Of a stretch of DNA of 64,000 bases, positions 26,339-35,858 are shown piece after piece (within the stretch, counting starts at the first letter, position 1; each line of letters begins with the position of its first letter). Both the position numbers and the translations under genes were made by a program. Below the pieces are notes generated by a model. The model made no database searches and was not told the origin of the DNA. It saw only the letters and a list, made by a program, of their open reading frames with translations. Source of the stretch: Gudongella oleilytica (GTDB taxonomy: Bacteria; Bacillota; Clostridia; Tissierellales; Tissierellaceae); NCBI RefSeq assembly GCF_004101785.1, contig NZ_CP035130.1:1302001-1366000 (forward strand), written 5' to 3'.

Positions 26339-27091
26339 CTATATGTCGTCTCTTACCAATATTGGATGCTCACCTTTGTTCATAAGGATCATCTTGGTAG
26401 GAATATTTTTCTTTTCGACATCTGCCAGGATTTCTCCCAGTACCTTTAATTTATATTTTACATTATTCATTGGTCCAAATTCAACTGCGATACCATTAAA
26501 TAAATTAAATTTAATATTGCTTGAGTCACTAAGATCAATTACTTCGATTTTCTCGACCACTGGTGCTATATTCTGGTCATTTAATAAATCAAGAATAGAT
26601 GTCCCCTGAGTCTTGTCGATGATTGAGCCTCCATCGGGTATGTATTCCCAGCCGATCCCTTTAACCAATCCAATGCCCTTGAGCTTCAGAATACTATTTT
26701 CCAACAGCACTCCCTCTGCATCTATTACAGCAAAGCTGTAGCCATTTTCAAACTGGAGATAGGGTTTTCTCTCGATTATATCAATCTCAACAGTGTCAGG
26801 CAGCTTCTTCTTTATGCTTGCTGATTTAACATATGGTATAGATTCAAGTCTTTCGATGATAGCTTTCTTTCTTATAATGAGGATGTTGTCGTCTTTTGAA
26901 ATACCTGCAGCCTTTAGGATTTCTTCTTTCGATACTGAGTTCCCCTCTGAGGCTACTATTTGATCGACCTTGAAAAAGCTTGATCTTATGGCAAATATTG
27001 CCATGGCTGTTACTATGAGAGAAATAAAAAACAGCCTGAGCATGAACATTCTTCTTCTTTGTTTTTTTTGTACTCTGGTTTCCTTTTTCAA
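26339..27091 (-). CDS. ftsQ: cell division protein FtsQ/DivIB
   Basis: About 250 residues. Bitopic divisome protein: basic cytoplasmic tail (KKETRVQKKQRRR), one membrane helix (LFFISLIVTAMAIFAI), a POTRA domain (FFKVDQIVASEGNSVSKEEILKAAGI to VEIDIIERKPYLQF) and the FtsQ beta domain. FtsQ/DivIB links FtsL and DivIC to septal synthesis. The start is uncertain: the frame opens at GTG 27100, but that codon lies in the GGGTGG SD, so TTG at 27091 is more likely. It follows murG within a few bases. Confidence 0.88.
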   Translation of the reverse strand: MKKETRVQKKQRRRMFMLRLFFISLIVTAMAIFAIRSSFFKVDQIVASEGNSVSKEEILKAAGISKDDNILIIRKKAIIERLESIPYVKSASIKKKLPDTVEIDIIERKPYLQFENGYSFAVIDAEGVLLENSILKLKGIGLVKGIGWEYIPDGGSIIDKTQGTSILDLLNDQNIAPVVEKIEVIDLSDSSNIKFNLFNGIAVEFGPMNNVKYKLKVLGEILADVEKKNIPTKMILMNKGEHPILVRDDI

Positions 27092-27104
27092 CAATACCAC
27101 CCGA

Positions 27105-28211
27105 TCATATATTTAGAAATTCAAGGATCTCCTGTACAATTTTTTCTGAAGCATCAGGTTTGCCAAGTGACCTTGAGCAATTTGCCATCCTTTCAAGTAT
27201 TTCCCTGTCTCTTAGAATCATCAACAGTTTTTCGGCAAGAATCTTTCCGTTAAGATCCTTTTCAAGTATCATTGTCGACGCTCCTGCGCTCTCAAATGCT
27301 CTGGCATTGTATTCCTGGTGATTTTCAGCCGTATATGCCTTAGGTATAAGTATTGACGGTGCCCCAACTGCAGATACTTCAGCAAGGGTTATTGCTCCTC
27401 CGCTAGTTATTACTATATCGGCTGCGTTTAGAGCCAGAGGCATCTGATGAAAATACGGCTCGATCCTTACATTTTTATTGTCATTGAAACCTGTGTCTTT
27501 AAGCTTATCTATAAATCCTTCATGATGTCTGTTGCCGGTGACATGCAACAGCTGGATGTCACCTCCCAGCAACCCGCTGGTCAGTATGTCCAATATAGCA
27601 TCGTTCAGGCTGCGCTGTCCTCCACTTCCGCCAAAGGAAAGGACGAATGGCTTTGAAGCTTCGATCCCTAAGGTTTTTTTTGCCTCTATTTTATCTACTC
27701 CGGTAATATCCTTCCTTATGGGATTTCCTGTAACTACAGTCCTTTCCGGGTACCTGAAATATTTTGCAGATTCCGGATAGGTCAGGAGAACTTTGTCAGC
27801 CAGCCTCGAAAGCAGTTTATTGGTGATGCCAGGAAAAGCGTTCTGTTCATGGATCAATAAAGGGATTTTCGATAATCCCGCAACAAAGGAGATTGGTCCG
27901 GATACGTAGCCACCGGTTCCTATGACCATATCAGGCCTTTCTTCATTTATCACTTTTTTTGAGTCAAGTACTCCCAGAAGCAAATTCCATGCTGCTATCA
28001 GGGACCTCTTATCAAGCTTTCTGGGCATACCTTTGACTCTTATGGGCTTAAACCTCAAGCCTGCTTTTTCAGAAAGCTCCTCCTCCATGCTTCCGGCAGT
28101 TCCTACATACAGTATCTCTGCCTCCGGAATTTTTCTACTAAGTTCCTCGGCTATAGCCAATGCAGGGTAAATGTGCCCTCCAGTGCCGCCACCGCTAATT
28201 ATCAACTTCAT
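27105..28211 (-). CDS. murG: UDP-GlcNAc:undecaprenyl-PP-MurNAc-pentapeptide GlcNAc transferase MurG
   Basis: 368 residues. Converts lipid I to lipid II at the inner face of the membrane. GT-B glycosyltransferase with the N-terminal GGGTGGHIYPALA loop, the second glycine-rich GGSGGQRSLND, and the donor-binding ITSGGAITLAEVSAVGAPSILIP. The ATG overlaps the ftsW 3' end by 17 nt. Confidence 0.97.
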   Translation of the reverse strand: MKLIISGGGTGGHIYPALAIAEELSRKIPEAEILYVGTAGSMEEELSEKAGLRFKPIRVKGMPRKLDKRSLIAAWNLLLGVLDSKKVINEERPDMVIGTGGYVSGPISFVAGLSKIPLLIHEQNAFPGITNKLLSRLADKVLLTYPESAKYFRYPERTVVTGNPIRKDITGVDKIEAKKTLGIEASKPFVLSFGGSGGQRSLNDAILDILTSGLLGGDIQLLHVTGNRHHEGFIDKLKDTGFNDNKNVRIEPYFHQMPLALNAADIVITSGGAITLAEVSAVGAPSILIPKAYTAENHQEYNARAFESAGASTMILEKDLNGKILAEKLLMILRDREILERMANCSRSLGKPDASEKIVQEILEFLNI

Positions 28212-29334
28212 CGGTCTTTCTCCTATTCTTATCTGTGTATCTGGTAATGTTCAATAGTATCCCAATTCCGGTTAGATATGTCACAAGCGAGGTTCCGCCG
28301 AAGCTAATTAGTGGTAAGGTAATACCCGTTGCAGGAATGCTTGAGGTTACTACCCCAATATTTATGAAGCTTTGTATCGCCAGCAACGCTGTAATGCCTG
28401 TAGCAAGGTAGCATCCGAAGGTATCCCTGGCGTTCATTGCTGTCAAAACTCCTCTCCATACAATTAATCCATAGAGAGATAGAACAAAAATAGTGCCGAT
28501 TAGTCCAATTTCCTCTCCGATAATTGAAAAAATAAAATCATTGTAGGATTCAGGGATATAGAAGAATTTTTGCCTGCTTTGTCCAAGGCCCACTCCTAAA
28601 AGGCCGCCTGAGCCGAGCGCATATAGCGACTGAACTGCTTGCCACCCATCACCCAGCTTATCTGCGAAAGGATCACGGAATGCAAGGATTCTTCTGAGTC
28701 TATATTCATTTCCCTCGGAATTTATGGCGTACTGCCAGAAGAAATATGCTCCTGTAGCTGCTATTGCAATCACTGAGAGGTGCATCCCGGCTACAAAATA
28801 CATGCTGAAAAGTGTAGCAAGCAGGGTTATGGTAGTGCTCAGATCCTTCTGAAAATAAATCAGGGCTGCTGTGAATCCTATGATCCCAGCTGCAGGTATG
28901 AATCCATTAACAAAGCTTGAAACCTTATCCTTTTTCCTATCTAAAAATGCTGCAAAGAAAATTATGCTTCCAAGCTTTAAAGCATCAGATGGCATGAGTG
29001 TCGTAAATCCGATATCTATCCAGCGCCTTCCTCCTTTTAGCTCAAGACCAAGGGGGGTAAAGATAAGGAGCCCCAGAATTACTGAAAGGATATAGATATG
29101 CAGCGAGTATTTTCTCCAGATCTTGTAATCCAGGTTCATCATTACAAGCATACCACATATACCTACTACTGCCCACATAAGATGTCTTTTTGCATAATGA
29201 AATCCATCGCCATATCTGACGGTTCCTTCTGGCCAGCTTGAACTGTATACCATAATTATACCGATAAAAACAAGGGCTACGGCAGCTATTAATATGTAAA
29301 AGTCTACGGATTTCTTTCTGTTATTCCTTGCCAT
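28195..29334 (-). CDS. ftsW: SEDS glycosyltransferase FtsW/SpoVE
   Basis: 379 residues with about ten membrane helices and the SEDS signatures FQKDLSTTITLLATLFSMYF and GFIFSIIGEEIGLIG-like IFSIIGEEIGLIG, then ATGITLPLISFGGTSL. It polymerises lipid II with a class B PBP partner, here probably the PASTA PBP encoded upstream. Position between murD and murG fits spoVE or ftsW; sequence alone does not separate division and sporulation roles. Confidence 0.93.
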   Translation of the reverse strand: MARNNRKKSVDFYILIAAVALVFIGIIMVYSSSWPEGTVRYGDGFHYAKRHLMWAVVGICGMLVMMNLDYKIWRKYSLHIYILSVILGLLIFTPLGLELKGGRRWIDIGFTTLMPSDALKLGSIIFFAAFLDRKKDKVSSFVNGFIPAAGIIGFTAALIYFQKDLSTTITLLATLFSMYFVAGMHLSVIAIAATGAYFFWQYAINSEGNEYRLRRILAFRDPFADKLGDGWQAVQSLYALGSGGLLGVGLGQSRQKFFYIPESYNDFIFSIIGEEIGLIGTIFVLSLYGLIVWRGVLTAMNARDTFGCYLATGITALLAIQSFINIGVVTSSIPATGITLPLISFGGTSLVTYLTGIGILLNITRYTDKNRRKTDEVDN

Positions 29335-29338
29335 ATTA

Positions 29339-30697
29339 TCACTCCATCAGTTCCCTTACCAGCTCTCTGAAATGGTCTCCACGTTCCTCATAGTTTTTAT
29401 ACATATCCCAGCTCGCGCAAGCAGGTGAAAGAAGCACGTTGTCTCCTTCCTCTGACAGCTGATGTGCCATGTAGACTGCTGCCTTCATGTCCTCCGCGTA
29501 CTCTATATGGTCAATACCGATACTATGCGCCGTAGTACCGATTTTTTCAGATGTTGCCCCCATCAATATCAGCGCCTTGCCCTTCAGAGAAAAAACCTTG
29601 AGAAGCTCCTCAAAGTCAGACCCCTTGTCATAGCCACCTGCAATGAGTATAACAGGTGCATCAAGAGCATTCAGGGCTTTGATGCTTGAATCAGGGTTTG
29701 TACCTTTTGAGTCGTTGTAGTATCTTACACCGTCTATTGTCCCAACAAGCTCGATCCTATGGGGAACTCCCTTGAAATCTTTCACAGCTTTTCTTATGGT
29801 AGAAGCATCTACGCCAAGACAAAGCGACAATCCCACAGCAGCCATTATATTCTCAACATTATGGATCCCAGGTATCCCAACTTCTGACAATGGCATGATG
29901 TTTTTCTCTGCATCCCACATTCTTGCCTTGATCCAGCCGTCTTCAATGAATATTCCGGAGTCCAGGATCCTCTTGGAGCTGAACCATACGGGTTTTGGCA
30001 CAATATTTCCCTCGAAGCTTCTCAATATCGGATCCTCATAGTTTAGTACGAGATAGTCCTCCGAATTCTGATTTGCAAAAATCTTGTACTTGGCTTTTAC
30101 ATACTTATCAAGGCTTCCATGCCAATCAAGGTGATCTGGTGTGATGTTTGTGATTACAGCTGCCTTTGGCTTGAAGTCCTCTGTGTTTTCAAGCTGAAAG
30201 CTGCTTGCCTCTACTATGAAGACGTCTCCTTCTTCTGAATTTTCCATAGCCTGAAGTATTCCTACCCCTACATTGCCTGCGATATTTACTCTAAAGCCAG
30301 CATCAGAAAACACCTCTCCAACCAAAATAGTTGTGGTTGTTTTACCATTTGTGCCCGTGACAGCAATTATTGTCCTGTCAGGATACATCCTGTAGGCAAG
30401 TTCAATATCTGAGTAGACCGGTATACTTTTTTTGTTTGCCTCGACTAAAAGCTCATGACGGGGATTTATCCCGGGGCTCTTTATTATAAGGTCTATCTGG
30501 TCCAGAATCTTTAAAGGGTTTCCAGTCCTTATCTCAAGGAATTGAAGATCCTTATCTGAAAGCTCTTTACTGATGGCCACCCATGGCTTGTCCTCAAATA
30601 CAAAAAGCCCTGCGGTTTTTCCATTCAGGGTTCTTGCAGCAGACTCTCCAGTTACTCCCAGTCCCATTATTAAAATTTTCATCCCTTTAAGATCCAT
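29339..30697 (-). CDS. murD: UDP-N-acetylmuramoylalanine--D-glutamate ligase
   Basis: 452 residues. Adds D-Glu to UDP-MurNAc-L-Ala. Three-domain Mur ligase: Rossmann start (MKILIMGLGVTGESAARTL), central ATPase with AVTGTNGKTTT and ITNITPDHLDWH, and C-terminal domain with NDSKGTNPDSS and LLSPACASWDMYKNYEERGDHF. The ATG has GGGAGG 5 nt upstream. It lies 12 nt after mraY. Confidence 0.97.
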   Translation of the reverse strand: MDLKGMKILIMGLGVTGESAARTLNGKTAGLFVFEDKPWVAISKELSDKDLQFLEIRTGNPLKILDQIDLIIKSPGINPRHELLVEANKKSIPVYSDIELAYRMYPDRTIIAVTGTNGKTTTTILVGEVFSDAGFRVNIAGNVGVGILQAMENSEEGDVFIVEASSFQLENTEDFKPKAAVITNITPDHLDWHGSLDKYVKAKYKIFANQNSEDYLVLNYEDPILRSFEGNIVPKPVWFSSKRILDSGIFIEDGWIKARMWDAEKNIMPLSEVGIPGIHNVENIMAAVGLSLCLGVDASTIRKAVKDFKGVPHRIELVGTIDGVRYYNDSKGTNPDSSIKALNALDAPVILIAGGYDKGSDFEELLKVFSLKGKALILMGATSEKIGTTAHSIGIDHIEYAEDMKAAVYMAHQLSEEGDNVLLSPACASWDMYKNYEERGDHFRELVRELME

Positions 30698-30709
30698 TAT
30701 GACCTCCCG

Positions 30710-31672
30710 CTAAAACACCAATAATCCAGTTAATGCAAATAAGACAGATGCAGCCCAAAAGCTCCATACTACCTTTAATTCACCCCAACCTTTTTGCTCG
30801 TAATGATGGTGAAGGGGCGCCATCCTGAAAAGTCTTTTTTTAGTAAGCTTGAAATAACCGACCTGAAGCATAACAGAAAGGGTTTCAACAAAGAAAACGC
30901 CTGCAACTAAAGGTATGAAGAATGTAAGCTCTGATATGACCGCCAAGGAAGCAAGCGCACCTCCCAGTGCCAGAGATCCGGTGTCTCCCATAAATACTTT
31001 CGCTGGTTTGTAGTTGAACAGAATGAATCCCAGCAATGCTCCAACTAAAGCGAATGCTAATATTGACAGGTCCCACTTCTCCAGGATGCTCAGCATCACT
31101 CCAAAGGTTGAGAAAACAATTATTGAAATTCCAGTTGCTAATCCATCCAAACCATCTGTAAGGTTTACTGCGTTAACCGTTCCGAGTATCACTATAAGAA
31201 AAAATGGTATAGTAAATATCCCAAGCTGTATTGTCAGGTTCCCCATAAATGGTATGTAAAACTCCTGGAGTCCTTCCTTAAAATAAAACCCGTAGGCTAT
31301 AATAAGTGCAGATGCGATAAGCTGACATAGTATCTTCTGATATGCTCTCAGGCCAAGATTTCTCTTTTTTACAACCTTTAGAAAGTCGTCTATGAATCCA
31401 ACTGCACCGAAGGAAAGGGTGGAAGCAAGAACTAATAAGACATCAGGCGTAAGCTTCCCCAACAACAATATGCTCACAGTCAACGAGATAATAAATATGA
31501 TCCCACCCATAGTGGGTGTACCTGTTTTAGCAAGATGTGATCTGGGACCATCCTCTCGTATTGTTTGTCCTATCTTCAGGTTCCTGAGCATTGGTATTAT
31601 CCTGGGTCCCAGAAAAGTACTCAGACTCGCACTGATTAAAAATGCCAGTGCTATGTTCAGTGCATAATTCAT
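30710..31672 (-). CDS. mraY: phospho-MurNAc-pentapeptide-transferase
   Basis: 320 residues, polytopic membrane enzyme making lipid I. The catalytic motifs are intact: DDFLK, NAVNLTDGLDGLATG, MGDTGSLALGG and PLHHHYEQKGW. It follows the PASTA PBP gene by 113 nt. murE and murF, normally between them, are absent. A possible TATAAT lies in the gap, so mraY may have a promoter of its own. Confidence 0.97.
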   Translation of the reverse strand: MNYALNIALAFLISASLSTFLGPRIIPMLRNLKIGQTIREDGPRSHLAKTGTPTMGGIIFIISLTVSILLLGKLTPDVLLVLASTLSFGAVGFIDDFLKVVKKRNLGLRAYQKILCQLIASALIIAYGFYFKEGLQEFYIPFMGNLTIQLGIFTIPFFLIVILGTVNAVNLTDGLDGLATGISIIVFSTFGVMLSILEKWDLSILAFALVGALLGFILFNYKPAKVFMGDTGSLALGGALASLAVISELTFFIPLVAGVFFVETLSVMLQVGYFKLTKKRLFRMAPLHHHYEQKGWGELKVVWSFWAASVLFALTGLLVF

Positions 31673-31785
31673 CGAGAAATCCTCCTGATTTTTTTATTGC
31701 TGCTCTCGTGCATCATAATATTATAATAGAATTTTAATTTCTTTACCACATAATTTTGTTTTGTCAGCAGGTTGAGGAATATTAT
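31673..31785 (-). promoter_or_regulatory. Gap between PASTA PBP gene and mraY with a possible promoter
   Basis: 113 nt with no coding potential, AT-rich, at the place where murE and murF usually lie. TATAAT occurs about 50 nt upstream of the mraY SD (AGGAGG), but no convincing -35 is seen. No murE or murF remnant is recognisable by eye. Confidence 0.35.
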
Positions 31786-33804
31786 CTACCGATCCTCAAA
31801 GGTTTCTTCGGAGAGAGTTGGATTGTTAGTTCCGCTAGACAGATAAAGATCTATTATACCTCCTATCTGAATCTCCTCTCCTGCTTTTGGATACTGGTCT
31901 ACTACAACCGTATCGAGACTGAAGTCCTCATATTCAGTGGTATATTTCAGACTAATTTCGGATATCAATTCTCCTGCTTCCGCTATGGTCAGACCAATCA
32001 CCTCCGGGACCGGAACAGTCTCCTGAATACCCTTCAGTTCCTCCTCGGTGTACGATCTTGGTACCTCCATGTAGTTCAGCGTATTCTCTATTACCATGGC
32101 TGCAAATGGACCTGCAACAGTTCCCCCGTAATAGATTCCGGTGGGTTCATCAACTATTACAAGGACTGCTATTCTTGGATCATTTATTGGAGCAACGCCT
32201 CCAAAGGATGATATGTATTTATTTTCAACATATCTGCCGTCTATTATCTTTTGAGCAGTGCCTGTCTTTCCTCCAACTCTGTAGCCTGGCACGTATGCTT
32301 TTTTACCTGTGCCTTCAAGAACCGTCTTTTCCAGCATATCCAGAAGCATGTCCGCTGTCTTCTCCGAGATGACCTGCCTCTTCATCTGCGGTTGAAATTG
32401 TTTGACCACCTTGCCCTGACTATCTATAAGACTTCTCGTCATCATTGGAGTCATCAGCTTCCCATCGTTTGCAACAGCTGCGATTGCATTGATCATTTGT
32501 ATTGGTGTTACTGAAATGCCATGACCATAAGAAAGAGTTGCAAGATTGACCTCTTTAATACTGTCTATTCCGGACGGGATCAAGCCTCTTTGCTCACCAG
32601 GGAGATCTATACCGGTTGTCTGTCCAAATCCGAAGGCTTTAATGTACTCATAGAGCTTTTCCTTTCCAAGCTCTCTAGCCATATTTACGAATGCCACATT
32701 GCAGGAGTTGCTGAAGGATGTTGCAAAATCCTGATCCCCGTGAGGATCATACCAGCTTGAACATCTGAGAACCACACCTTTGATATCCCTTATGAATCCA
32801 TCGCAATAGTAGTGGGAGTTTAAAGTAGCTGAGCCCTCCTCCAGCGCTGCTGCTGCCGTTACTATCTTGAAGGTGGAGCCTGGTTCGTACAAGTCATTTA
32901 TTGCATAGTTTCTCCACATCTGAAACCACTTTTGCTGCTGCTCCTCCGGCGGCAGCTTGCTCCACTGTTCACCTACAGCCGGATCAAGAGGTTGTCTTGG
33001 ATAATTTGGATCGTAATCAGGTTTGTTTGCCATAGCAAGGATTTCCCCTGTTTCAGGATCCATAACTATTATAGAGACACTTTTAGCTTTGTTTGTCTCC
33101 ATTGCTTTCTCTGCTGCATCTTCTGCAAAGCCCTGGATGGTCTCATCAACTGAAAGAACTACTGAAAGCCCGTCCTTTGCTTCGTATATCTGTTCTCCAT
33201 CATATGGTAGCTGTCGGTTGGCAGCATCTGTGGCCTTGACCCAAATCCCTGGAGTACCTGCCAGGTATTCATCATAGACTCTTTCTATTCCATAAAGCCC
33301 TTTGTTGTCTATATCAGTAAAACCAAGAATGTATGATCCGAAGCTTCCAAAGGGATAATATCTCTTGCTGTCGTCGACAATGGATATCCCTCTTATTCCC
33401 AGATCTCTTATTTGATCTGCTTCAGCACGAGTCACCCACTGCTTGAGCTTCTCGACGTTGGCTTCTGAGGTTAGTTTCTTATAAAGCTCCTCAGGATCCT
33501 GACCGAGTATGGGACCAAGCTGTAAAGCAGCGGCTTCTGGCTCATCCATATCTGATGGTGCTGCCCAAACTGTATATGCTGTCGTATTTACTGCAAGCTT
33601 TTTCCCCTTCCGGTCATAGATCAAGCCTCTGTCTGAAGTAATGTCTATGGCCTTGGTCCACTGCTGGAGAGCTCCTTTTTTATACTCCTCACCCTCGAAC
33701 AGCTGTATTCTAATTAGTCTGTACCCTAAAAAAAACACGATTAAGGTTGCAATTGTCAGCGCAATCCCTAATCGTAGTTTGGTTTTCTTTGTTGGTTTTC
33801 TCAA
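31786..33804 (-). CDS. class B penicillin-binding protein with PASTA domain (SpoVD/PBP2B-like)
   Basis: About 672 residues. One N-terminal membrane helix, a dimerisation/pedestal domain beginning DRGLIYDRKGKKLAVN, a transpeptidase domain with the active-site STFK near residue 312, SCN (SFSNSCNVAF) and KTG (GGKTGTAQK), and a single C-terminal PASTA domain (about 610-660). One PASTA is typical of SpoVD; division PBP2B often has two. As it is the only class B PBP in this cluster, it may serve division too. The frame opens at GTG 33810, which abuts the AGGGGGA SD; TTG at 33804 has better spacing. Confidence 0.92.
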   Translation of the reverse strand: MRKPTKKTKLRLGIALTIATLIVFFLGYRLIRIQLFEGEEYKKGALQQWTKAIDITSDRGLIYDRKGKKLAVNTTAYTVWAAPSDMDEPEAAALQLGPILGQDPEELYKKLTSEANVEKLKQWVTRAEADQIRDLGIRGISIVDDSKRYYPFGSFGSYILGFTDIDNKGLYGIERVYDEYLAGTPGIWVKATDAANRQLPYDGEQIYEAKDGLSVVLSVDETIQGFAEDAAEKAMETNKAKSVSIIVMDPETGEILAMANKPDYDPNYPRQPLDPAVGEQWSKLPPEEQQQKWFQMWRNYAINDLYEPGSTFKIVTAAAALEEGSATLNSHYYCDGFIRDIKGVVLRCSSWYDPHGDQDFATSFSNSCNVAFVNMARELGKEKLYEYIKAFGFGQTTGIDLPGEQRGLIPSGIDSIKEVNLATLSYGHGISVTPIQMINAIAAVANDGKLMTPMMTRSLIDSQGKVVKQFQPQMKRQVISEKTADMLLDMLEKTVLEGTGKKAYVPGYRVGGKTGTAQKIIDGRYVENKYISSFGGVAPINDPRIAVLVIVDEPTGIYYGGTVAGPFAAMVIENTLNYMEVPRSYTEEELKGIQETVPVPEVIGLTIAEAGELISEISLKYTTEYEDFSLDTVVVDQYPKAGEEIQIGGIIDLYLSSGTNNPTLSEETFEDR

Positions 33805-33815
33805 TTCCACTCCCC

Positions 33816-34262
33816 CTAAAACAGACTGGAAAATATACTAAGGACGTTTCTCACCTTATCAGTTAAGGAAAACATATGGGTATCCTCGAAGGTGGAGTTA
33901 TTGACTGCCACGTAGGATATCTGACCTTCCTCGGGATATATCATTCCAAGATAGGTCCTTGCTTGCTCAGCTATCAGAGCAGTGTTCTTTAGTCCTTCCA
34001 GGTTGCCCTCAAGCTCCTGTCTCACTTTATATAGCTCTGACTTTTCCTTTTCTAACCTTGTTATGTCCAGTCTGACTGATGTTATTTTAGCATAACCCTG
34101 CAAAATAAACAAAGAGGTAATTAATATTGAGATCGCAAGTGCCAAATACATTTGCTTGTTCAGAACTGAGCTCCTATGTACCTTTGGTTTAGTTTTTGAT
34201 TTAGGTTTGACTACTTCCTGAAACTCAGGATACTGGTAGTATTCAAGCTTTTCAGCCAACAC
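33816..34262 (-). CDS. ftsL: FtsL/DivIC-like septum formation protein
   Basis: 148 residues: basic cytoplasmic part, one membrane helix (MYLALAISILITSLFILQGYA, about 38-57), then a coiled coil with RLDITRLEKEKSELYKVRQEL and a C-terminal region around AEQARTYLGMIYPEEGQI, a motif typical of the FtsL/DivIC superfamily. Low sequence conservation is normal; identity as FtsL rests on its place between rsmH and the PBP gene. GTG start with GGGGGGA 6 nt upstream. Confidence 0.82.
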   Translation of the reverse strand: MLAEKLEYYQYPEFQEVVKPKSKTKPKVHRSSVLNKQMYLALAISILITSLFILQGYAKITSVRLDITRLEKEKSELYKVRQELEGNLEGLKNTALIAEQARTYLGMIYPEEGQISYVAVNNSTFEDTHMFSLTDKVRNVLSIFSSLF

Positions 34263-34296
34263 GGTTCTCCCCCCTCGTGTGATGAGAGGCAGTTAC

Positions 34297-35229
34297 TTAT
34301 AGCCTCTCTGCAATCCTTAGCTTCGCTGATCTTGACCTAGGGTTATACTCCAACTCCTGTTTAGAAGGAGTCAATGGTTTTCTGGTTATTATATCTATCT
34401 CTCTTCTTTTATCACAGACACATTTAGGAAGCTCTGGTGGACAGATACAGTCTTTATATAATTCTCTGAAGGCTTCCTTCACTATCCTGTCCTCCAGCGA
34501 ATGAAAGGTTATTATTGCCAGTCTTCCACCCGGCTTCAGGCAATCAACCATATCTGTTATAGCATTGGAAAGGACCTCCAGCTCTCTGTTTACCTCGATC
34601 CTGATTGCCTGAAAAGTCTTCTTGGCGGGATGATGTCCCTCCAATCTAACCTTTTTAGGTATAGCTTTCTTGATTACACTGACCAACTCAAAGGTAGTAT
34701 CTATGCTTTTTTTCTCCCGCTCAATCACAATAAACTGCGCGATCCTTCTTGCCCATTTTTCCTCACCGTATTCAAGAAGTATCTTCTCCAGTTCCTCTTC
34801 TGTGTATTTGTTGACTACATCCCACGCGGAAAAGCTTGCTGTAGTGTCCATCCGCATATCCAAGGGTGCGTCCTTATTATGGGAAAATCCTCTCTCTTCA
34901 GTGTCCAGTTGATATGATGAAACACCAAGATCAAGAAGAATACCGTCGACCTTGTCTATTCCCTGTTCACGCAATACGCTTTTAATGCCTGCATAATTGC
35001 TGTGGATAAGGATAACTTTGTCCATACTTTCCGAAAGGACTTCCCTCGATTTTTCCAGAGCTGCCGGGTCCTGATCTATCCCGATCAGCTTTCCGGATCC
35101 CAACCTTTTAACTATTTCCATTGAATGACCAGCACCACCCAGAGTGCCGTCAACATATATCCCATCCGGCCTTATTGCTAAACCGTCAATAACCTCATTT
35201 AATAATACGGAAACATGGTGGAATGCCAT
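34297..35229 (-). CDS. rsmH: 16S rRNA (cytosine-1402-N4)-methyltransferase RsmH (MraW)
   Basis: 310 residues. S-adenosylmethionine-dependent methyltransferase acting on C1402 of 16S rRNA. N-terminal [18 protein letters not shown] motif [15 protein letters not shown], then [20 protein letters not shown] and the C-terminal [13 protein letters not shown] and [14 protein letters not shown]. It follows mraZ by 12 nt with a GAGGTGA SD. Confidence 0.97.
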   Translation of the reverse strand: MAFHHVSVLLNEVIDGLAIRPDGIYVDGTLGGAGHSMEIVKRLGSGKLIGIDQDPAALEKSREVLSESMDKVILIHSNYAGIKSVLREQGIDKVDGILLDLGVSSYQLDTEERGFSHNKDAPLDMRMDTTASFSAWDVVNKYTEEELEKILLEYGEEKWARRIAQFIVIEREKKSIDTTFELVSVIKKAIPKKVRLEGHHPAKKTFQAIRIEVNRELEVLSNAITDMVDCLKPGGRLAIITFHSLEDRIVKEAFRELYKDCICPPELPKCVCDKRREIDIITRKPLTPSKQELEYNPRSRSAKLRIAERL

Positions 35230-35241
35230 AAGATCACCTCA

Positions 35242-35673
35242 TTATATTCCAAGCTCGGCCATTTTTTCTGCTATTCTGTCATAGCTAAGGCTATCGTCGT
35301 CTGTGTAGCTTTCCCATTCTTCCCTGCTCCATATTTCTATTCTGCTTGAAACTCCAATAACTACCGCTTCCTTATCAAGCTTTGAATGCTCCCTTAGGTT
35401 CGCAGGAATGACGACTCTCCCCTGTTTATCGAGTATGCACTCCGTAGCTCCTGAGAAGAAGAATCTGACGAATGCTCTTGCGTCCTTATTTGTCAACGGA
35501 AGGCTTTTAAGCTTTTCTTCCAGCACTTCCCATTCTTTCTTAGGATAAACAAAAAGGCAGTTGTCGAGACCTTTGGTCATAACAAACTCGTATCCAAGGG
35601 GATCCCTGAATTTTGAGGGCAGGATAATCCTCCCCTTTTCATCTATGGTATGTTGATATTCACCTATAAACAT
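35242..35673 (-). CDS. mraZ: transcriptional regulator MraZ
   Basis: 143 residues with two AbrB-like halves, each with the DxKGRxxxP motif ([13 protein letters not shown] near 12-24, [14 protein letters not shown] near 81-94). It forms ring oligomers that bind phased repeats in front of the dcw operon and autoregulate. Such repeats are found 34 nt upstream of the ATG. Confidence 0.97.
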   Translation of the reverse strand: MFIGEYQHTIDEKGRIILPSKFRDPLGYEFVMTKGLDNCLFVYPKKEWEVLEEKLKSLPLTNKDARAFVRFFFSGATECILDKQGRVVIPANLREHSKLDKEAVVIGVSSRIEIWSREEWESYTDDDSLSYDRIAEKMAELGI

Positions 35674-35706
35674 GAGGGATCACTCTCCACCCGAGGTCTA
35701 AATCTA

Positions 35707-35736
35707 CCACTTCACTCCACTTTTCACCACTTTGAT
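35707..35736 (-). promoter_or_regulatory. MraZ operator: three phased boxes
   Basis: On the minus strand AAAGTGG-TGA, AAAGTGG-AGT, GAAGTGG-TAG, three copies at an exact 10-bp period (35727-35733, 35717-35723, 35707-35713), matching the AAAGTGKN3 type of MraZ box. A weaker fourth box (AAAATGG) may lie just upstream. Confidence 0.85.
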
Positions 35737-35796
35737 TCCATTTTACCCCATACCTCATCTAAATACCACCATTTCAATGGAGTAAAGTATTGATTT

Positions 35797-35810
35797 GGGA
35801 CTTTAGTCCC
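35797..35810. promoter_or_regulatory. GGGACTTTAGTCCC palindrome upstream of mraZ
   Basis: A 14-nt dyad (5-bp arms, TTTA centre) between the lgt terminator and the MraZ boxes. It matches the core of the actinobacterial DosR box (GGGACTWWAGTCCC). The binding protein in this organism is unknown. Confidence 0.45.
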
Positions 35811-35827
35811 ATCATAAGTCAGAGCAT

Positions 35828-35853
35828 AAAAAAACCCCGGATCACCGGGGCTT
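35828..35853 (-). terminator. Terminator after lgt
   Basis: CCCCGGTGATCCGGGG followed by TTTTTTTATG on the minus strand, 6 nt past the lgt stop. It isolates the lgt/M16 transcription unit from the dcw cluster. Confidence 0.92.
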
Positions 35854-35858
35854 TGGCC

